DNA of 64,000 nucleotides from Pseudomonas sp. PA27(2017) (GCF_001945445.1 NZ_MSXW01000014.1:1-64000); one strand, 5' to 3'; numbered from the stretch's first letter, positions 10,115-22,033 are shown. Notes: generated from the letters alone by a model not told the origin. Translations and numbers: made by a program.

Positions 10115-10988
10115 GGCGACTCTCGAAGCGGCGCAGCTCGCCGCTCAGCGGGTCACTGAACGACAGCCCACGGGCCAGCAGCTTCAGCGGCCGCTCGTAG
10201 TCGTCGGGCTCACCCTCGGCGCAGCTGACTTCGGGATAGAACGGATCGTTGAGGATCGGCGCGCCCAGGGCTGCCATATGCACCCGTAACTGATGCTTCT
10301 TGCCGGTGACCGGCTGCAGACCGTACAACCAGTGCTCGGCGCGCTTCTCGATCACCTCGACACGCGTGCGAGTGTTCGCCACCCCCGGCGCCTCGCGCAT
10401 GCGAAAGAACGGCTCCCCGGCTTCGAAACGCGTTTCGCGCAGCAGCGGAAACTGCAGCGCCGGCAAGGGAGCAGCCAGCGCCTCGTAGCGCTTGTCGATG
10501 GCGCGCTCGCGAAACATTGCCTGGTAGCGCCCGCGAGTGTGCGGGTTGCAGGAGAACAGCACCAGCCCGGCGGTGTGCCGGTCGATGCGATGCAGGGGCA
10601 CCAGATCGGCATTGCCGGTACGCTTGACCAGCCGCGCCAGCAAGGTCTGCTCGACGTAGGCGCCGGCCGGCATCACCGACAGGAAATGCGGCTTGTCGGC
10701 GACCAGAATGTGCTCATCGACATGCAGGATGGCTTCCTCGAAGGGAATCAGCGGCTCGGCGGGCACCTCTCGAAAATAGTGCACGCGCAGGCCGACCCGA
10801 TACGGGTGATCGACGCCGATGGGCGCGCCTACGGCGTCCAGCACCCGGCCGCGGGCCATGCGCTCGAGCCAGACGTCCCGTGGAATCGCCGAGAAATGCG
10901 CGCACAGGCAGTCAAGCACCGTCGCCCAGTCACCGGCAGGCAAGTGAAGGGTGCTGGGGCGCAGGGTCGGCTGATCGGATGGTGGCAT
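10104..10988 (-). CDS. RluA-family pseudouridine synthase
   Basis: The 294-residue protein has the RluA catalytic motif LHRIDRHTAGLVLFS, with the catalytic Asp at about residue 136, and a second conserved block (PVTGKKHQLRVHMAALGAPILNDPFYP). This family isomerises uridine to pseudouridine in rRNA or tRNA. The N-terminal ~90 residues contain an S4-like segment (WLERMARGRVLDAVGAPIG). Which RNA it modifies cannot be read from the sequence. It is followed on the same strand by nothing close, and the AEC transporter gene ends 22 bp upstream of its start, so the two may be co-transcribed. Confidence 0.87.
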   Translation of the reverse strand: MPPSDQPTLRPSTLHLPAGDWATVLDCLCAHFSAIPRDVWLERMARGRVLDAVGAPIGVDHPYRVGLRVHYFREVPAEPLIPFEEAILHVDEHILVADKPHFLSVMPAGAYVEQTLLARLVKRTGNADLVPLHRIDRHTAGLVLFSCNPHTRGRYQAMFRERAIDKRYEALAAPLPALQFPLLRETRFEAGEPFFRMREAPGVANTRTRVEVIEKRAEHWLYGLQPVTGKKHQLRVHMAALGAPILNDPFYPEVSCAEGEPDDYERPLKLLARGLSFSDPLSGELRRFESRLSL

Positions 10989-11010
10989 GCAGAGGCTCCA
11001 GGCGCGGTAG

Positions 11011-11940
11011 TCAGGGCGCGATCAGGTAGAGACAGATCGACAGCGTCACCAGCGAGCCCAGCGTCGACAACAGGATGGTGCTCGACACCTCGGCACCGTC
11101 ACGGCGATAGAACTCGGCGAGCATGAACGGCCCGGTACCGGTCGGCAACGCGCTGAGCAGCAGCGCGGCGTGGGCCCACATCGGCGGCAGGCGGAACACG
11201 TAGACGGCCAACACCCAGGTAATCAGTGGATGAGCGACCAGCTTGATCAGTACCAGGCCAGTGCCGCGCTGCTTCGGCCCTGCGTGCTTTTCAGCCAGGA
11301 ACAAGCCAAGGGCGATGAGCGCGCAGGGCCCGGTGGCAGCAGCGAGCAATTTGAGAAACTGGTGCAGGGGCGCCGGCAGCGGCTGCGCCGTAGCCGCCCA
11401 CAGGCCACCGAGCAGCGGCGCCATGACGATGGGGTTCTTGATCAGGGCGACAGCAACTTTGCGCACCGCAGCCAGCAGGCTCTTCTCGTTCTGCAGGCCC
11501 ACTTCGATGCACACCACCGCCAGGGCGAACAGCACGCAGATGACGATCAGGCAGGCGATCAGCGCCGGCTCCATGCCGGCATCGCCGAATACCAGCAGGC
11601 ACAGCGGAATGCCCATGTAGCCAGTGTTGGCGTAGGAGGCGCTGAGCCCACGTAAGCTGGCGTCGGCGAGGCTGCCGGTACGACGCAGGGCTACCAGCAG
11701 TACCAGAACGAAGAGCCCCAGGGTGGCGATGCCATAAGCGAGGATGAAGCCGGGCTGCCAGATCTCGTCCCATACCACGGTGGCCATCGCCTCGAACAGC
11801 AGCGCCGGCAGGCACAGCCAGACCACCATGCGGTTGATCTCCGAGGCGGCGGTGGCACCCAGCAGGCCCAGGCGCCGGCAGGCGAATCCGGCAAGGATCA
11901 GCGCGAAGATCGGCAGGATGACGTTGAGAACGGAGGCCAT
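11011..11940 (-). CDS. AEC (auxin efflux carrier) family transporter
   Basis: The 309-residue membrane protein begins MASVLNVILPIFALILAGFACRRLGLL and has about ten hydrophobic helices in two halves. Typical features of the family are ASYANTGYMGIPLCLLVFGD in the first half and KNPIVMAPLLGGL before the second. Related proteins export or import small carboxylates such as malate or malonate, and some are uncharacterised permeases. The substrate cannot be predicted. It lies upstream of the RluA-like gene and downstream of the Nudix gene, all on the minus strand, with a 70-bp gap to the Nudix stop. Confidence 0.85.
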   Translation of the reverse strand: MASVLNVILPIFALILAGFACRRLGLLGATAASEINRMVVWLCLPALLFEAMATVVWDEIWQPGFILAYGIATLGLFVLVLLVALRRTGSLADASLRGLSASYANTGYMGIPLCLLVFGDAGMEPALIACLIVICVLFALAVVCIEVGLQNEKSLLAAVRKVAVALIKNPIVMAPLLGGLWAATAQPLPAPLHQFLKLLAAATGPCALIALGLFLAEKHAGPKQRGTGLVLIKLVAHPLITWVLAVYVFRLPPMWAHAALLLSALPTGTGPFMLAEFYRRDGAEVSSTILLSTLGSLVTLSICLYLIAP

Positions 11941-12010
11941 GGGCCGTGGATCACTCGAAAACAGGACGCCGCAGGGTAGGCGCTACGGCCTGCTCACACA
12001 AGCGCAGCCG

Positions 12011-12961
12011 TCAGCGCTGACGCTCGGGCCAGAACGCACGAATCCCGGCTACGCCCTGGGCACCGGCCTGCCAGGCCTGCTCGACCTGCTGCGGCCCCAC
12101 ACCGCCGAGCAGGTAGCACGGCTGGTTGAAGTCCTTCAACAACTCGATCGCCTGCTCCCAACCCAGCGGCTGGGCATCGGGATGGCTTGCGGTGGCCTGC
12201 AAGGGCGACAGGGTGACGAAATCGGCACCGATTTGCGAGGCCAGCTCGAGTTCTTCGGCATTGTGGCAGGAAGCAGCCAGCCAGCGGCCCTCGGGCAGTG
12301 GACGGCCCTTGCTGGCGTACTTGCGTAGCTGCTCGGCAGTGAGGTGCCAGCCGGCTGCGGGGAAATCGCCCAGCCACTCCAGCGGACCCTTGAGCATCAA
12401 CTGCGCCTTGCCGGCACAAAGCCCCTGGACGTCCACGGCGATGTCCCGGTACTGGGCATCGAACATCGCTGGCGCCCGCAGCTGGATCAGACGAATACCG
12501 CTGGCAATCGCTGCACGCACGCCAGCCAGCAGCTCGGGGCCGTCCAGGCCTTCCGGGGTGATCAGGTAATGCTCGGGCAGCCGAGCAGCGGCGACGATCG
12601 GTCGGTTGGCGGCAGGAAATTCGTAGTCGCCCAATTGCCGTGCGCTGACCCACGCCAGCGGCTGGCCTTCGGCGCCGTGGGGTTCACCCGCGAAGCGGCT
12701 GACTTCCCAGACATCCAGCAGCACATGCTTGTCGCTGTAATCGTGGCGCACCTGGATCAGCGGCCGCGCCGCCTCGACGGTAATGCCCAGCTCCTCGTGC
12801 AGCTCGCGCGACAGCGCCGCCAGAACGCCCTCGCCCCCCTCGACCTTGCCGCCTGGGAACTCCCATAGCCCGCCCTGGTGTTTGTCATCAGGGCGTTTGG
12901 CGATCAGGATCCGGCCATCGTCACCGCGGATTACCGCGGCCACTACATGCACGCGTTTCAC
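12011..12961 (-). CDS. Nudix hydrolase (MutT-like) fused to a ThiE/TenI-like domain
   Basis: The 316-residue, two-domain protein starts at the GTG at 12961. AAGGAG lies 5 bases upstream and the protein begins MKRVHVVAAVIRGDDGRILIAKRP. The Nudix box GGKVEGGEGVLAALSRELHEELGI (about 37-60) is complete, as in MutT enzymes that hydrolyse 8-oxo-dGTP. The second half (about 165-316: IRLIQLRAP, GWHLTAEQL, ASCHNAEELELASQIGADFVTLSPL, LLGGVGPQQVEQAWQAGAQGVAGI) is a thiamine-phosphate-synthase-like TIM barrel. This fusion is known in Pseudomonas, but the role of the second domain is unclear. The GTG overlaps the GST stop (GTGA), indicating translational coupling. Confidence 0.9.
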   Translation of the reverse strand: MKRVHVVAAVIRGDDGRILIAKRPDDKHQGGLWEFPGGKVEGGEGVLAALSRELHEELGITVEAARPLIQVRHDYSDKHVLLDVWEVSRFAGEPHGAEGQPLAWVSARQLGDYEFPAANRPIVAAARLPEHYLITPEGLDGPELLAGVRAAIASGIRLIQLRAPAMFDAQYRDIAVDVQGLCAGKAQLMLKGPLEWLGDFPAAGWHLTAEQLRKYASKGRPLPEGRWLAASCHNAEELELASQIGADFVTLSPLQATASHPDAQPLGWEQAIELLKDFNQPCYLLGGVGPQQVEQAWQAGAQGVAGIRAFWPERQR

Positions 12962-13590
12962 GTCTTCTCCTTCAAAGCATCCTGCAGCCAGCGCTGGAAC
13001 GCCGGCCACTGAAAAATGGTGTCCACATAGGCCGCTGCATCCGCCGGAAGTTGCACGCCGTAGCTGCGCAACCGGCTGGCGACCGGGGCGAAATAGGCGT
13101 CGGCAATACTGACGTCGCCGAACAGGTATGGACCGCCCTGGCCGAAGCGCTGGCGGCAACCGGCCCACAACGCGACGACACGCTGGATATCGTGCTTGAC
13201 GTCGTCCGCCACGCTGGCCAGCGGCGCATTGCGCTGCATGTCCATCGGCATGTGGCTGCGCAGCGCACCGAAGCCGCTGTGCATCTCCGCGCAGACCGAG
13301 CGGGCCATGGCACGGGCAGCCACATCACGCGGCCACAGTGCCACCTCGGGAAAGCGCTCGGCCAGGTATTCAGCGATCGCCAGGGAATCCCAGATCACCC
13401 CGGCATCCTCGGTCTTGAGCACCGGCACTTTGGCGGTCGGCGAATGCTCCAGCAGCCTTGCGTGGGTGTCGGCCCGAAACAGCGGCACCAGGGTTTCCCG
13501 GTACGCCGCGCCGCTGAGATCGAGCAGCAGCCAGCCGCGCAGCGACCAGGACGAGTAATTCTTGTTGCCTATCACCAATTCGAGCGACAT
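12958..13590 (-). CDS. Glutathione S-transferase family protein
   Basis: The 210-residue protein begins MSLELVIGNKNYSSWSLRGWLLLDLSG, a thioredoxin-like N-terminal domain in which NYSSWS occupies the place of the catalytic Ser/Tyr/Cys. The glutathione-binding turn KVPVLKTEDAGVIWDSLAIAEYLAERFP carries the conserved Pro and the D-S pair. The helical C-terminal domain follows from about 85. The substrate is not known. It overlaps the Nudix gene by 4 bases (GTGA) and follows argJ with a 137-bp gap that contains a 36-bp palindrome, so the three may form one transcript with partial termination. Confidence 0.87.
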   Translation of the reverse strand: MSLELVIGNKNYSSWSLRGWLLLDLSGAAYRETLVPLFRADTHARLLEHSPTAKVPVLKTEDAGVIWDSLAIAEYLAERFPEVALWPRDVAARAMARSVCAEMHSGFGALRSHMPMDMQRNAPLASVADDVKHDIQRVVALWAGCRQRFGQGGPYLFGDVSIADAYFAPVASRLRSYGVQLPADAAAYVDTIFQWPAFQRWLQDALKEKT

Positions 13591-13653
13591 CTATTTCTCC
13601 AGCGATCAGAAGGAACAGAACGACAGCTTCGCCGTTGGCTGCCGGCAAGGCAA

Positions 13654-13689
13654 ATTCCGCTCGCTCATGGGGCCATGCACGAGCGGAAT
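13654..13689 (-). terminator. 36-bp palindrome after argJ, possible terminator or attenuator
   Basis: ATTCCGCTCG (13654-13663) pairs perfectly with 13680-13689, and inside it CATGG pairs with CCATG. On the minus strand the stem is followed by TTTGCC, a poor T tract, so it may only partly stop transcription from argJ into the GST gene. Confidence 0.45.
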
Positions 13690-13727
13690 GAACGCGCCAG
13701 CCGCCCTGTCGGCGACCGGCACGAGGC

Positions 13728-14945
13728 TCAGGTGCGGTATTCGGCGTTGATCTTCACGTACTCGTGGGACAGATCGGTGGTCCAGATGGTCTCGCTGCAG
13801 GTGCCACGGCCCAGTTCGATGCGGATGGTGATCTCCTCTTCGGCCATCACCGCGGAGCCCTGCTCTTCGGTGTAGGTCGCGGCGCGGCAACCCTTGCTGG
13901 CGATGCACACGTCGCCCAGGAACACGTCGATCTTGCTGACGTCCAGCTGCGCCACGCCGGCACGGCCGACGGCGGCGAGGATGCGCCCCCAGTTGGGGTC
14001 GGAGGCGAACAGCGCGGTCTTGATCAGCGGCGAATGGGCCACTGCATAGCCGACGTCCAGGCACTCCTGGTGCGTCGCCCCGCCGTTGACCTGCACGGTG
14101 ACGAACTTGGTAGCGCCTTCGCCATCACGAACGATGGCCTGAGCCACGTCCATGCACACCTCGAAAACCGCCTGCTTCAACGCGGCGAACAGCGCGCCGC
14201 TGGCCTGGGTGATTTCCGGTAGGGCCGCCTTGCCAGTGGCGATCAGCATGCAGCAGTCGTTGGTGGAGGTATCACCGTCGATGGTGATGCGATTGAACGA
14301 CTTGTTCGCGGCGTCACGCAGCAGGTCCTGCAACACGCCCTGGGCGACCTTGGCGTCGGTGGCGATGTAACCGAGCATGGTGGCCATGTTCGGCTTGATC
14401 ATGCCCGCGCCCTTGCTGATGCCGGTAACGGTGACGGTCACGCCCTCATGGGTGAACTGGCGGCTGGCACCCTTGGGCAGCGTGTCGGTGGTCATGATGC
14501 CGGTGGCGGCATCGGCCCAGTTGTTTTCAGAGAGGTTGTCCAGCGCGGCCTGCAGAGCGCCTTCGATCTTCTCGACTGGCAGCGGCTCACCGATTACCCC
14601 GGTGGAGAACGGCAGCACTTCGCTCTCATCGACGCCGGCCAGGCCGGCCAGGCTTGCGCAGGTGCGCATGGCGTTCTGCAGGCCCGGCTCGCCGGTACCG
14701 GCATTGGCATTACCGGTATTGGTCAGCAGGTAGCGCACGCTGCCGGAGGCTCGCTTCTTGGCCAGGATCACCGGCGCCGCGCAGAACGCGTTGAGGGTGA
14801 ACACCCCCGCCACGCTGCTGCCCTCGGCACAGCGCATCACCACCACATCCTTGCGCCCCGGGCGCTTGATACCGGCAGAGGCGATGCCCAGCTCGAAACC
14901 TGGAACCGGATGCAGGGTAGACAGCGGGCCAAGACCAACAGCCAT
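13728..14945 (-). CDS. argJ: Glutamate N-acetyltransferase / amino-acid acetyltransferase ArgJ
   Basis: The protein has 405 residues. ArgJ recycles the acetyl group from N-acetylornithine to glutamate in arginine biosynthesis. The precursor cuts itself between Ala and Thr in the motif [14 protein letters not shown] (Ala188/Thr189), and the new N-terminal Thr is the nucleophile. Other family blocks present are [35 protein letters not shown] and [11 protein letters not shown], and it ends NAEYRT. Whether it is monofunctional or bifunctional (also using acetyl-CoA) cannot be told. The start ATG has GAGGAG about 7 bases before it. A terminator and a repeat element separate it from secA upstream. 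Confidence 0.95.
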   Translation of the reverse strand: MAVGLGPLSTLHPVPGFELGIASAGIKRPGRKDVVVMRCAEGSSVAGVFTLNAFCAAPVILAKKRASGSVRYLLTNTGNANAGTGEPGLQNAMRTCASLAGLAGVDESEVLPFSTGVIGEPLPVEKIEGALQAALDNLSENNWADAATGIMTTDTLPKGASRQFTHEGVTVTVTGISKGAGMIKPNMATMLGYIATDAKVAQGVLQDLLRDAANKSFNRITIDGDTSTNDCCMLIATGKAALPEITQASGALFAALKQAVFEVCMDVAQAIVRDGEGATKFVTVQVNGGATHQECLDVGYAVAHSPLIKTALFASDPNWGRILAAVGRAGVAQLDVSKIDVFLGDVCIASKGCRAATYTEEQGSAVMAEEEITIRIELGRGTCSETIWTTDLSHEYVKINAEYRT

Positions 14946-14992
14946 GGTGAAGCTCCTCGAATTAGGTGGATGGGCACAGCATGTTCGATGCG

Positions 14993-15025
14993 AAAACGCC
15001 GCGAAGGGCTAGCCCTCGCGGCGTT
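14993..15025 (-). terminator. Intrinsic terminator downstream of secA
   Basis: AACGCCGCGA (14995-15004) pairs with TCGCGGCGTT (15016-15025), and the enclosed GGGCTAGCCC is itself palindromic. On the minus strand the stem ends in TTTTCG. It lies about 160 bp after the secA stop and before argJ. Confidence 0.75.
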
Positions 15026-15046
15026 GGGATTTTACAGCTCAGGTAA

Positions 15047-15186
15047 AGAACCTGATCACGACCTTGCGAGCTAGAGACCTGCAAGGCGAAAACAGGCGAG
15101 GAAGCGGAGTGTACTTTTGTACATGAGCATTCCGAGCCTGTTTTCAACGCCGCAGGGCCGACGCGCAGCTAGTCGTGTTCAGGTTC

Positions 15187-15187
<1 letters not shown>
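15047..15187. repeat. 141-bp palindromic, MITE-like repeat touching the secA stop codon
   Basis: The outer 16-bp arms (AGAACCTGATCACGAC at 15047-15062 and 15172-15187) pair with one mismatch. Inner perfect arms GAAAACAGGC (15088-15097) and GCCTGTTTTC (15136-15145) follow, and the centre has TGTAC-TTTT-GTACA. The whole element can fold into one long imperfect hairpin. It carries no gene. Its last base is the last base of the secA stop codon. The layout fits a non-autonomous palindromic repeat of the kind scattered between Pseudomonas genes. No second full copy is seen in this window. Confidence 0.7.
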
Positions 15188-17922
<2,735 letters not shown>

Positions 17923-18066
17923 ATCGACAGGATCTTCCACGCTATGAATGGAGGGCGGCCCCGTGAGTCGCCCATGCAGCCCTTATGGCTGCGTGCGAAG
18001 GGGGCATTCTACCCGGAAACGGAATTGAAGAAAGAGCGCGATTGGCACAGGGCCATCGGCGCAGTG

Positions 18067-18088
18067 CGAGCCGGCCTTGGCCGGCTCG
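18067..18088 (-). other. Hairpin immediately after the M23 peptidase stop
   Basis: CGAGCCGGCC (18067-18076) pairs perfectly with GGCCGGCTCG (18079-18088) around two bases. There is no T run on the minus strand, so this is a possible 3' stabiliser or weak terminator rather than a clear intrinsic terminator. Confidence 0.35.
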
Positions 18089-18089
18089 A

Positions 18090-19016
18090 TCAGGGCTCGT
18101 CGCTGACGCGGGCGATATAACTGTGCGGATTGACCAGCTCACCGTTGCGGGTGACTTCGAAGTGCACATGATTACCGGTGGAACGCCCGGTACTGCCGAC
18201 CGTGGCGATCGCCTGACCGCGCTGGACCAGATCGCCGACCTGCACGGTGTTGCTGCGGTTGTGTGCATACAGGGTGACGTAGCCATCGGCGTGGCTGATT
18301 TCCACGGTATTGCCGTAGCCGTTGCGGCGCCCGGCGAAGGTCACCACACCGGCACCGACCGCTACCACGTCGCTGCCCGCCTTGGCGGCGAAGTCCACAC
18401 CCTTGTGCACGCTGATGCGCCCGGTCAGCGGGTCGATGCGCCGGCCGAACGGCGAAGATACATAGCCCTGCAGGACCGGGTGGCCGGACAACATGGTCGC
18501 CTCGTCGAGACGACGGTCAGCCAGCAGTTGCTCCAGCACTTCGAGCTGCTGCTCGCGGCTGTCCATACGCAGGGCCAGCTCATCGAGCGTACTCATGAAC
18601 GGCGGCGGCGCATAAGCCGCCCCGCCAATCGGCTCTTCCGGGCCGCCCTGGCCTACACCCAGCGAAAAATCGAATTCGCTGGCGTCCAGCTCGGCCAGCT
18701 CGGTAAGCCGCTCACCCAGAGCATCGAGCCGGGTCAGGCGGGCCTGCAGTTCGGCAACGTGGGCGGCGAAAGCATCCAGTTGGCGCTGGGCGTCGACGCG
18801 AACCGCGCCGACCTCTTCGCGCTGGGCATCGAGTGCCTGGCTGACCACGGCGCTGTCCAATACCGGCGCCGATTGCGGCGCCATCCAGGCACCCAGTGCC
18901 GCACCACCACCCACCGCCAGCACGGTCAACAACCCCAGGCCGGCCAAAAGCCAGCGCAGATCGAGGCTGAGCGAGCGCGCGGCGCCATGGCGTCGGCTGA
19001 GCAAAATGATGTGCAT
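18090..19016 (-). CDS. M23 family metallopeptidase, membrane-anchored
   Basis: The protein has 308 residues from the ATG at 19016, which has GGGGAT 5 bases upstream; longer in-frame starts would add sequence unlike a protein. A short cytoplasmic stretch is followed by one membrane helix (LLAGLGLLTVLAVGGGAALGAWM). A periplasmic coiled coil (~55-115) and a C-terminal LytM/M23 domain (~190-300) follow. The zinc-binding motifs are VHKGVDFAAKAG (H..D) and NHVHFEV (HxH). Such enzymes cut peptide cross-links in peptidoglycan or act as regulators of amidases. Both zinc motifs are intact, so activity is plausible. It lies between secA and the divergent dciA. Confidence 0.88.
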   Translation of the reverse strand: MHIILLSRRHGAARSLSLDLRWLLAGLGLLTVLAVGGGAALGAWMAPQSAPVLDSAVVSQALDAQREEVGAVRVDAQRQLDAFAAHVAELQARLTRLDALGERLTELAELDASEFDFSLGVGQGGPEEPIGGAAYAPPPFMSTLDELALRMDSREQQLEVLEQLLADRRLDEATMLSGHPVLQGYVSSPFGRRIDPLTGRISVHKGVDFAAKAGSDVVAVGAGVVTFAGRRNGYGNTVEISHADGYVTLYAHNRSNTVQVGDLVQRGQAIATVGSTGRSTGNHVHFEVTRNGELVNPHSYIARVSDEP

Positions 19017-19104
19017 GACATCCCCATCTGAAAAAAGCGGAACCCGAGCGGTCAGCAGAGGTTCTGCTACCATGACGGCCCCAAAACGTAGCAGGCTTCC
19101 TGCC

Positions 19105-19563
19105 ATGAGTTTTCGTCCCTTGCCGGCCAAGGCGCCCGCCGCGCTACTGCGCGAGGCGAAGCCGCTGAAAGCCCTGTTCAACCAGGCTCAACGCCTCGAC
19201 CACCTGCAACAGGTGGTGGAAACCCAGCTGCAGCCTGCCGCCCGTGAACACTGTCGCGTGGCATCGTGGCGGGAGGGCTGTCTGCTGCTGATCGTCACCG
19301 ATGGCCACTGGGCCACTCGGCTGCGTTATCAACAAAAACGCCTGCAACGACAATTGCAGGCGCTCGAAACGTTCGCGACCTTAACGAAAATCCTCTTCAA
19401 GGTGCAACCTTCGAGCGGCGAGAAACGCGAGGCACCACGGCCTTTCGAGCTCTCCGACAGCGCCGCCGACAGCATCCAGGAAACCGCCGAAGGGGTCAGT
19501 GATCCGCGCCTGAAAGCCGCTCTGGAGCGTCTCGCCAGTCATCGTCGCCGCAGCCATTCCTAA
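19105..19563 (+). CDS. dciA: DUF721 protein, DciA-type replicative helicase loader
   Basis: The 152-residue protein starts MSFRPLPAKAPAALLREAKPLKALFNQAQRLDHLQQVVETQLQPAAREHCRVASWREGCLLLIVTDGHWATRLRYQ. This matches DUF721, whose KH-like N-terminal domain is followed by a disordered tail (from ~105). DciA is the ancestral partner that helps load the DnaB helicase at replication initiation in bacteria that lack DnaC, including Pseudomonas. The ATG at 19105 is preferred over upstream starts that overlap the divergent M23 gene. A hairpin terminator for lpxC follows on the opposite strand. Confidence 0.85.
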   Translation: MSFRPLPAKAPAALLREAKPLKALFNQAQRLDHLQQVVETQLQPAAREHCRVASWREGCLLLIVTDGHWATRLRYQQKRLQRQLQALETFATLTKILFKVQPSSGEKREAPRPFELSDSAADSIQETAEGVSDPRLKAALERLASHRRRSHS

Positions 19564-19686
19564 ACCCATCAGCTGGTTAGATCCACCAGACCGCGAACGC
19601 CATGAAAATGACAGCCCGATAACCGATGCGCGCCTGACGCGCATCGTATGCCTCCGTGGCCGTCTGTCGGCCACTTGATCGCGGCA

Positions 19687-19714
19687 TAAAAAAAGGCCAC
19701 CCGAAGGTGGCCTT
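19687..19714 (-). terminator. Intrinsic terminator at the end of the dcw cluster (after lpxC)
   Basis: AAGGCCACC (19693-19701) pairs with GGTGGCCTT (19706-19714) around CGAA. On the minus strand the stem runs into seven or more T. It lies 28 bp past the lpxC stop. Confidence 0.93.
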
Positions 19715-19742
19715 GAAAGAGATAAAACTAGGAGAGAGTGCC

Positions 19743-20654
19743 TTACACCGCCGCAGCCGGGCGCATGTAAGAGATCGGAGCAGTGTCGGCGTCTTCGAAC
19801 GTCACCGTTTCCCAAGCATCCGGCTGTGCGATCAAGGCTCGCAGCAGACGATTGTTCAGGCCATGGCCGGATTTGTAGCCGCGGAACTCACCGATCAGGC
19901 TGTTGCCGAGCAGATAGAGGTCACCGATCGCATCGAGAATCTTGTGCCTGACGAATTCGTCCTCGTAACGCAGGCCGTCTTCATTGAGCACACCGTCTTC
20001 GTCCACCACGATGGCATTGTCCACACTGCCGCCGCGCGCCAGGTTGTGCGAACGCAGGAATTCGATATCACGCATGAAACCGAAGGTGCGGGCACGGCTG
20101 ACTTCCTTGACGAACGAGGTGCTGGAAAAATCGACACTCGCGGTCTTGGTGCGGTCGTGGAATACCGGGTGATCGAAGTCGATCTCGAAACTCACCTTGA
20201 AGCCATCGAACGGAACGAAGGTGGCGCGCTTGTCGCCGTCCGTCACGGTCACTTCACGGGTGATGCGGATGAACTTCTTGGGGGCGTCCTGCTCTTGCAG
20301 ACCAGCCGACTGAATCAGGAAAACAAAGGGACCCGCACTGCCGTCCATGATCGGCACTTCACAGGCAGAGAGCTCGACGTAGGCGTTATCGATGCCCAGG
20401 CCAGCCATGGCCGAGAGCAGGTGCTCCACCGTATCCACCTTGACATCACCATTGACCAGCGTGGTCGACATGGTGGTCTCGCCGACGTTCAGGGCGTGCC
20501 CTTTGACCTCCACCACAGGGTCGAGGTCGGTACGGCGGAACACGATACCGGTATCCACCGGAGCCGGCTTCAGGGTCAGGTAAACCTTTTCCCCGGAGTG
20601 CAGGCCGATACCCGTGGCGCGGATGATGTTCTTCAGGGTGCGTTGTCTGATCAT
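19743..20654 (-). CDS. lpxC: UDP-3-O-acyl-N-acetylglucosamine deacetylase
   Basis: The 303-residue zinc amidase carries out the committed step of lipid A synthesis. The zinc ligands His78 ([10 protein letters not shown]), His237 and Asp241 ([10 protein letters not shown]) are all at the positions known for the P. aeruginosa enzyme. The N terminus [21 protein letters not shown] is typical. The 111-bp gap to ftsZ upstream holds a TATTAT (20706-20711, minus strand) that could be the -10 of a private promoter, allowing expression independent of the dcw operon. It is the last gene of the cluster before a strong terminator. Confidence 0.98.
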   Translation of the reverse strand: MIRQRTLKNIIRATGIGLHSGEKVYLTLKPAPVDTGIVFRRTDLDPVVEVKGHALNVGETTMSTTLVNGDVKVDTVEHLLSAMAGLGIDNAYVELSACEVPIMDGSAGPFVFLIQSAGLQEQDAPKKFIRITREVTVTDGDKRATFVPFDGFKVSFEIDFDHPVFHDRTKTASVDFSSTSFVKEVSRARTFGFMRDIEFLRSHNLARGGSVDNAIVVDEDGVLNEDGLRYEDEFVRHKILDAIGDLYLLGNSLIGEFRGYKSGHGLNNRLLRALIAQPDAWETVTFEDADTAPISYMRPAAAV

Positions 20655-20765
20655 GGGTCTGGCCGCTTTACGCTAGGTGCGAATTGTTTTCAACAAAGGC
20701 TGGCGATAATAGCAGAACCGACCTTTGCTGAACACCAATCACCTTTATGCTCCTGATAGATTTCA

Positions 20766-21956
20766 TTAATCCGCCTGACGACGCAGGAATGCCGGAATGT
20801 CCAGGTAATCCAGGTCGTCCTGCGGGTTCATTTTTGCCGCAGTGGCAGCGCCACCATGGCTCTGACGCTGAACGGTCGGGCGCTCGTAGTCTTTGTAGTT
20901 GACGTTCTGCTCGGCGCGAACCGGAGCGGCTACCGGCGCTACGGCTTGAGCAGCGGCGACCTGTACGGTGTTGTCGACCACCTTGACCGGCTTCTCCATG
21001 CGCGCACCCAGGCCAGTGGCGACCACGGTCACGTGCAGCTCGTCACGCATGTCCGGATCGATCACGGTGCCGACCTTGACGGTGGCATGCTCGGAAGCGA
21101 ACTGTTCGATGATGTTACCCACATCGGAGTACTCACCCAGGGACAGGTCCGGGCCAGCGGTGATGTTCACCAGGATGCCGCGGGCGCCCTGCAGGTTGAC
21201 GTCTTCGAGCAGCGGGTTGCGGATGGCCGCTTCGGTGGCTTCACGCGCACGGTTCGGACCACTGGCGCAGCCGGTGCCCATCATCGCCATGCCCATTTCG
21301 CTCATCACGGTCTTCACGTCGGCGAAGTCGACGTTGATCATGCCCGGACGCTTGATGATGTCGGAGATACCACGCACGGCGCCGCTCAGCACGTCGTCGG
21401 CCTTGGAGAAGGCGGACAGCAGGCTGGCGTCCTTGCCGAGGATGGTCAGCAGCTTCTCGTTGGGGATGGTGATCAGCGAGTCGACGCTTTCCTGCAGCGC
21501 GCGGATGCCTTCGTCGGCGATCTGCATGCGCTTGCGGCCTTCGAACGGGAATGGACGGGTCACCACCGCAACGGTGAGGATGCCCAGCTCCTTGGCCACT
21601 TCGGCGATCACAGGCGCCGCACCGGTACCGGTACCGCCGCCCATGCCGGTGGTGATGAACACCATGTCGCAGCCCTGCAGCACTTCGGCGATGCGCTCAC
21701 GGTCTTCGATTGCGGCCTGACGGCCGACTTCCGGGTTGGCGCCAGCGCCCAGACCCTTGGTAACGCCAGTACCGAGTTGCAGCACGGTACGTGCGCCGAT
21801 GTTCTTCAGTGCCTGAGCATCGGTGTTGGCGCAGATGAATTCGACGCCTTCGATGTTGCTCTTGGCCATGTGGTTGACTGCGTTGCCACCGCCACCACCG
21901 ACACCGATAACCTTGATGACCGCGCTTTGCGGAAGGTTGTCTACGAGTTCAAACAT
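20766..21956 (-). CDS. ftsZ: Cell division protein FtsZ
   Basis: The 396-residue tubulin homologue forms the Z ring. Visible features are the N-terminal VIGVGGGGGNAVNHM, the tubulin signature GMGGGTGTGAAPVIAEVA, the T7 loop region NVDFADVKTVMSEMG, a variable linker (~320-380) and the conserved C-terminal tail DDLDYLDIPAFLRRQAD, which binds FtsA and ZipA. It follows ftsA with a 77-bp gap. AGGAGAGAGAC precedes the ATG. The length is as in other pseudomonads. Confidence 0.98.
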   Translation of the reverse strand: MFELVDNLPQSAVIKVIGVGGGGGNAVNHMAKSNIEGVEFICANTDAQALKNIGARTVLQLGTGVTKGLGAGANPEVGRQAAIEDRERIAEVLQGCDMVFITTGMGGGTGTGAAPVIAEVAKELGILTVAVVTRPFPFEGRKRMQIADEGIRALQESVDSLITIPNEKLLTILGKDASLLSAFSKADDVLSGAVRGISDIIKRPGMINVDFADVKTVMSEMGMAMMGTGCASGPNRAREATEAAIRNPLLEDVNLQGARGILVNITAGPDLSLGEYSDVGNIIEQFASEHATVKVGTVIDPDMRDELHVTVVATGLGARMEKPVKVVDNTVQVAAAQAVAPVAAPVRAEQNVNYKDYERPTVQRQSHGGAATAAKMNPQDDLDYLDIPAFLRRQAD

Positions 21957-22033
21957 GGTCTCTCTCCTGTATTTTCTAGTTTTTAACGCCTACTGCCGGT
22001 GACGCCGCACACGCCCGTGCCGCGCCGCCCACA

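Noticed and set aside
11955..11985. Short similarity to the secA-linked repeat (GAAAACAGG, CGCCGCAGGG)
   Set aside because: Only two short blocks agree and the arms are absent, so it is probably chance in GC-rich DNA.
11744..12328. Plus-strand frame between the AEC and Nudix genes
   Set aside because: It overlaps both real genes in the opposite sense and has no protein-like features.
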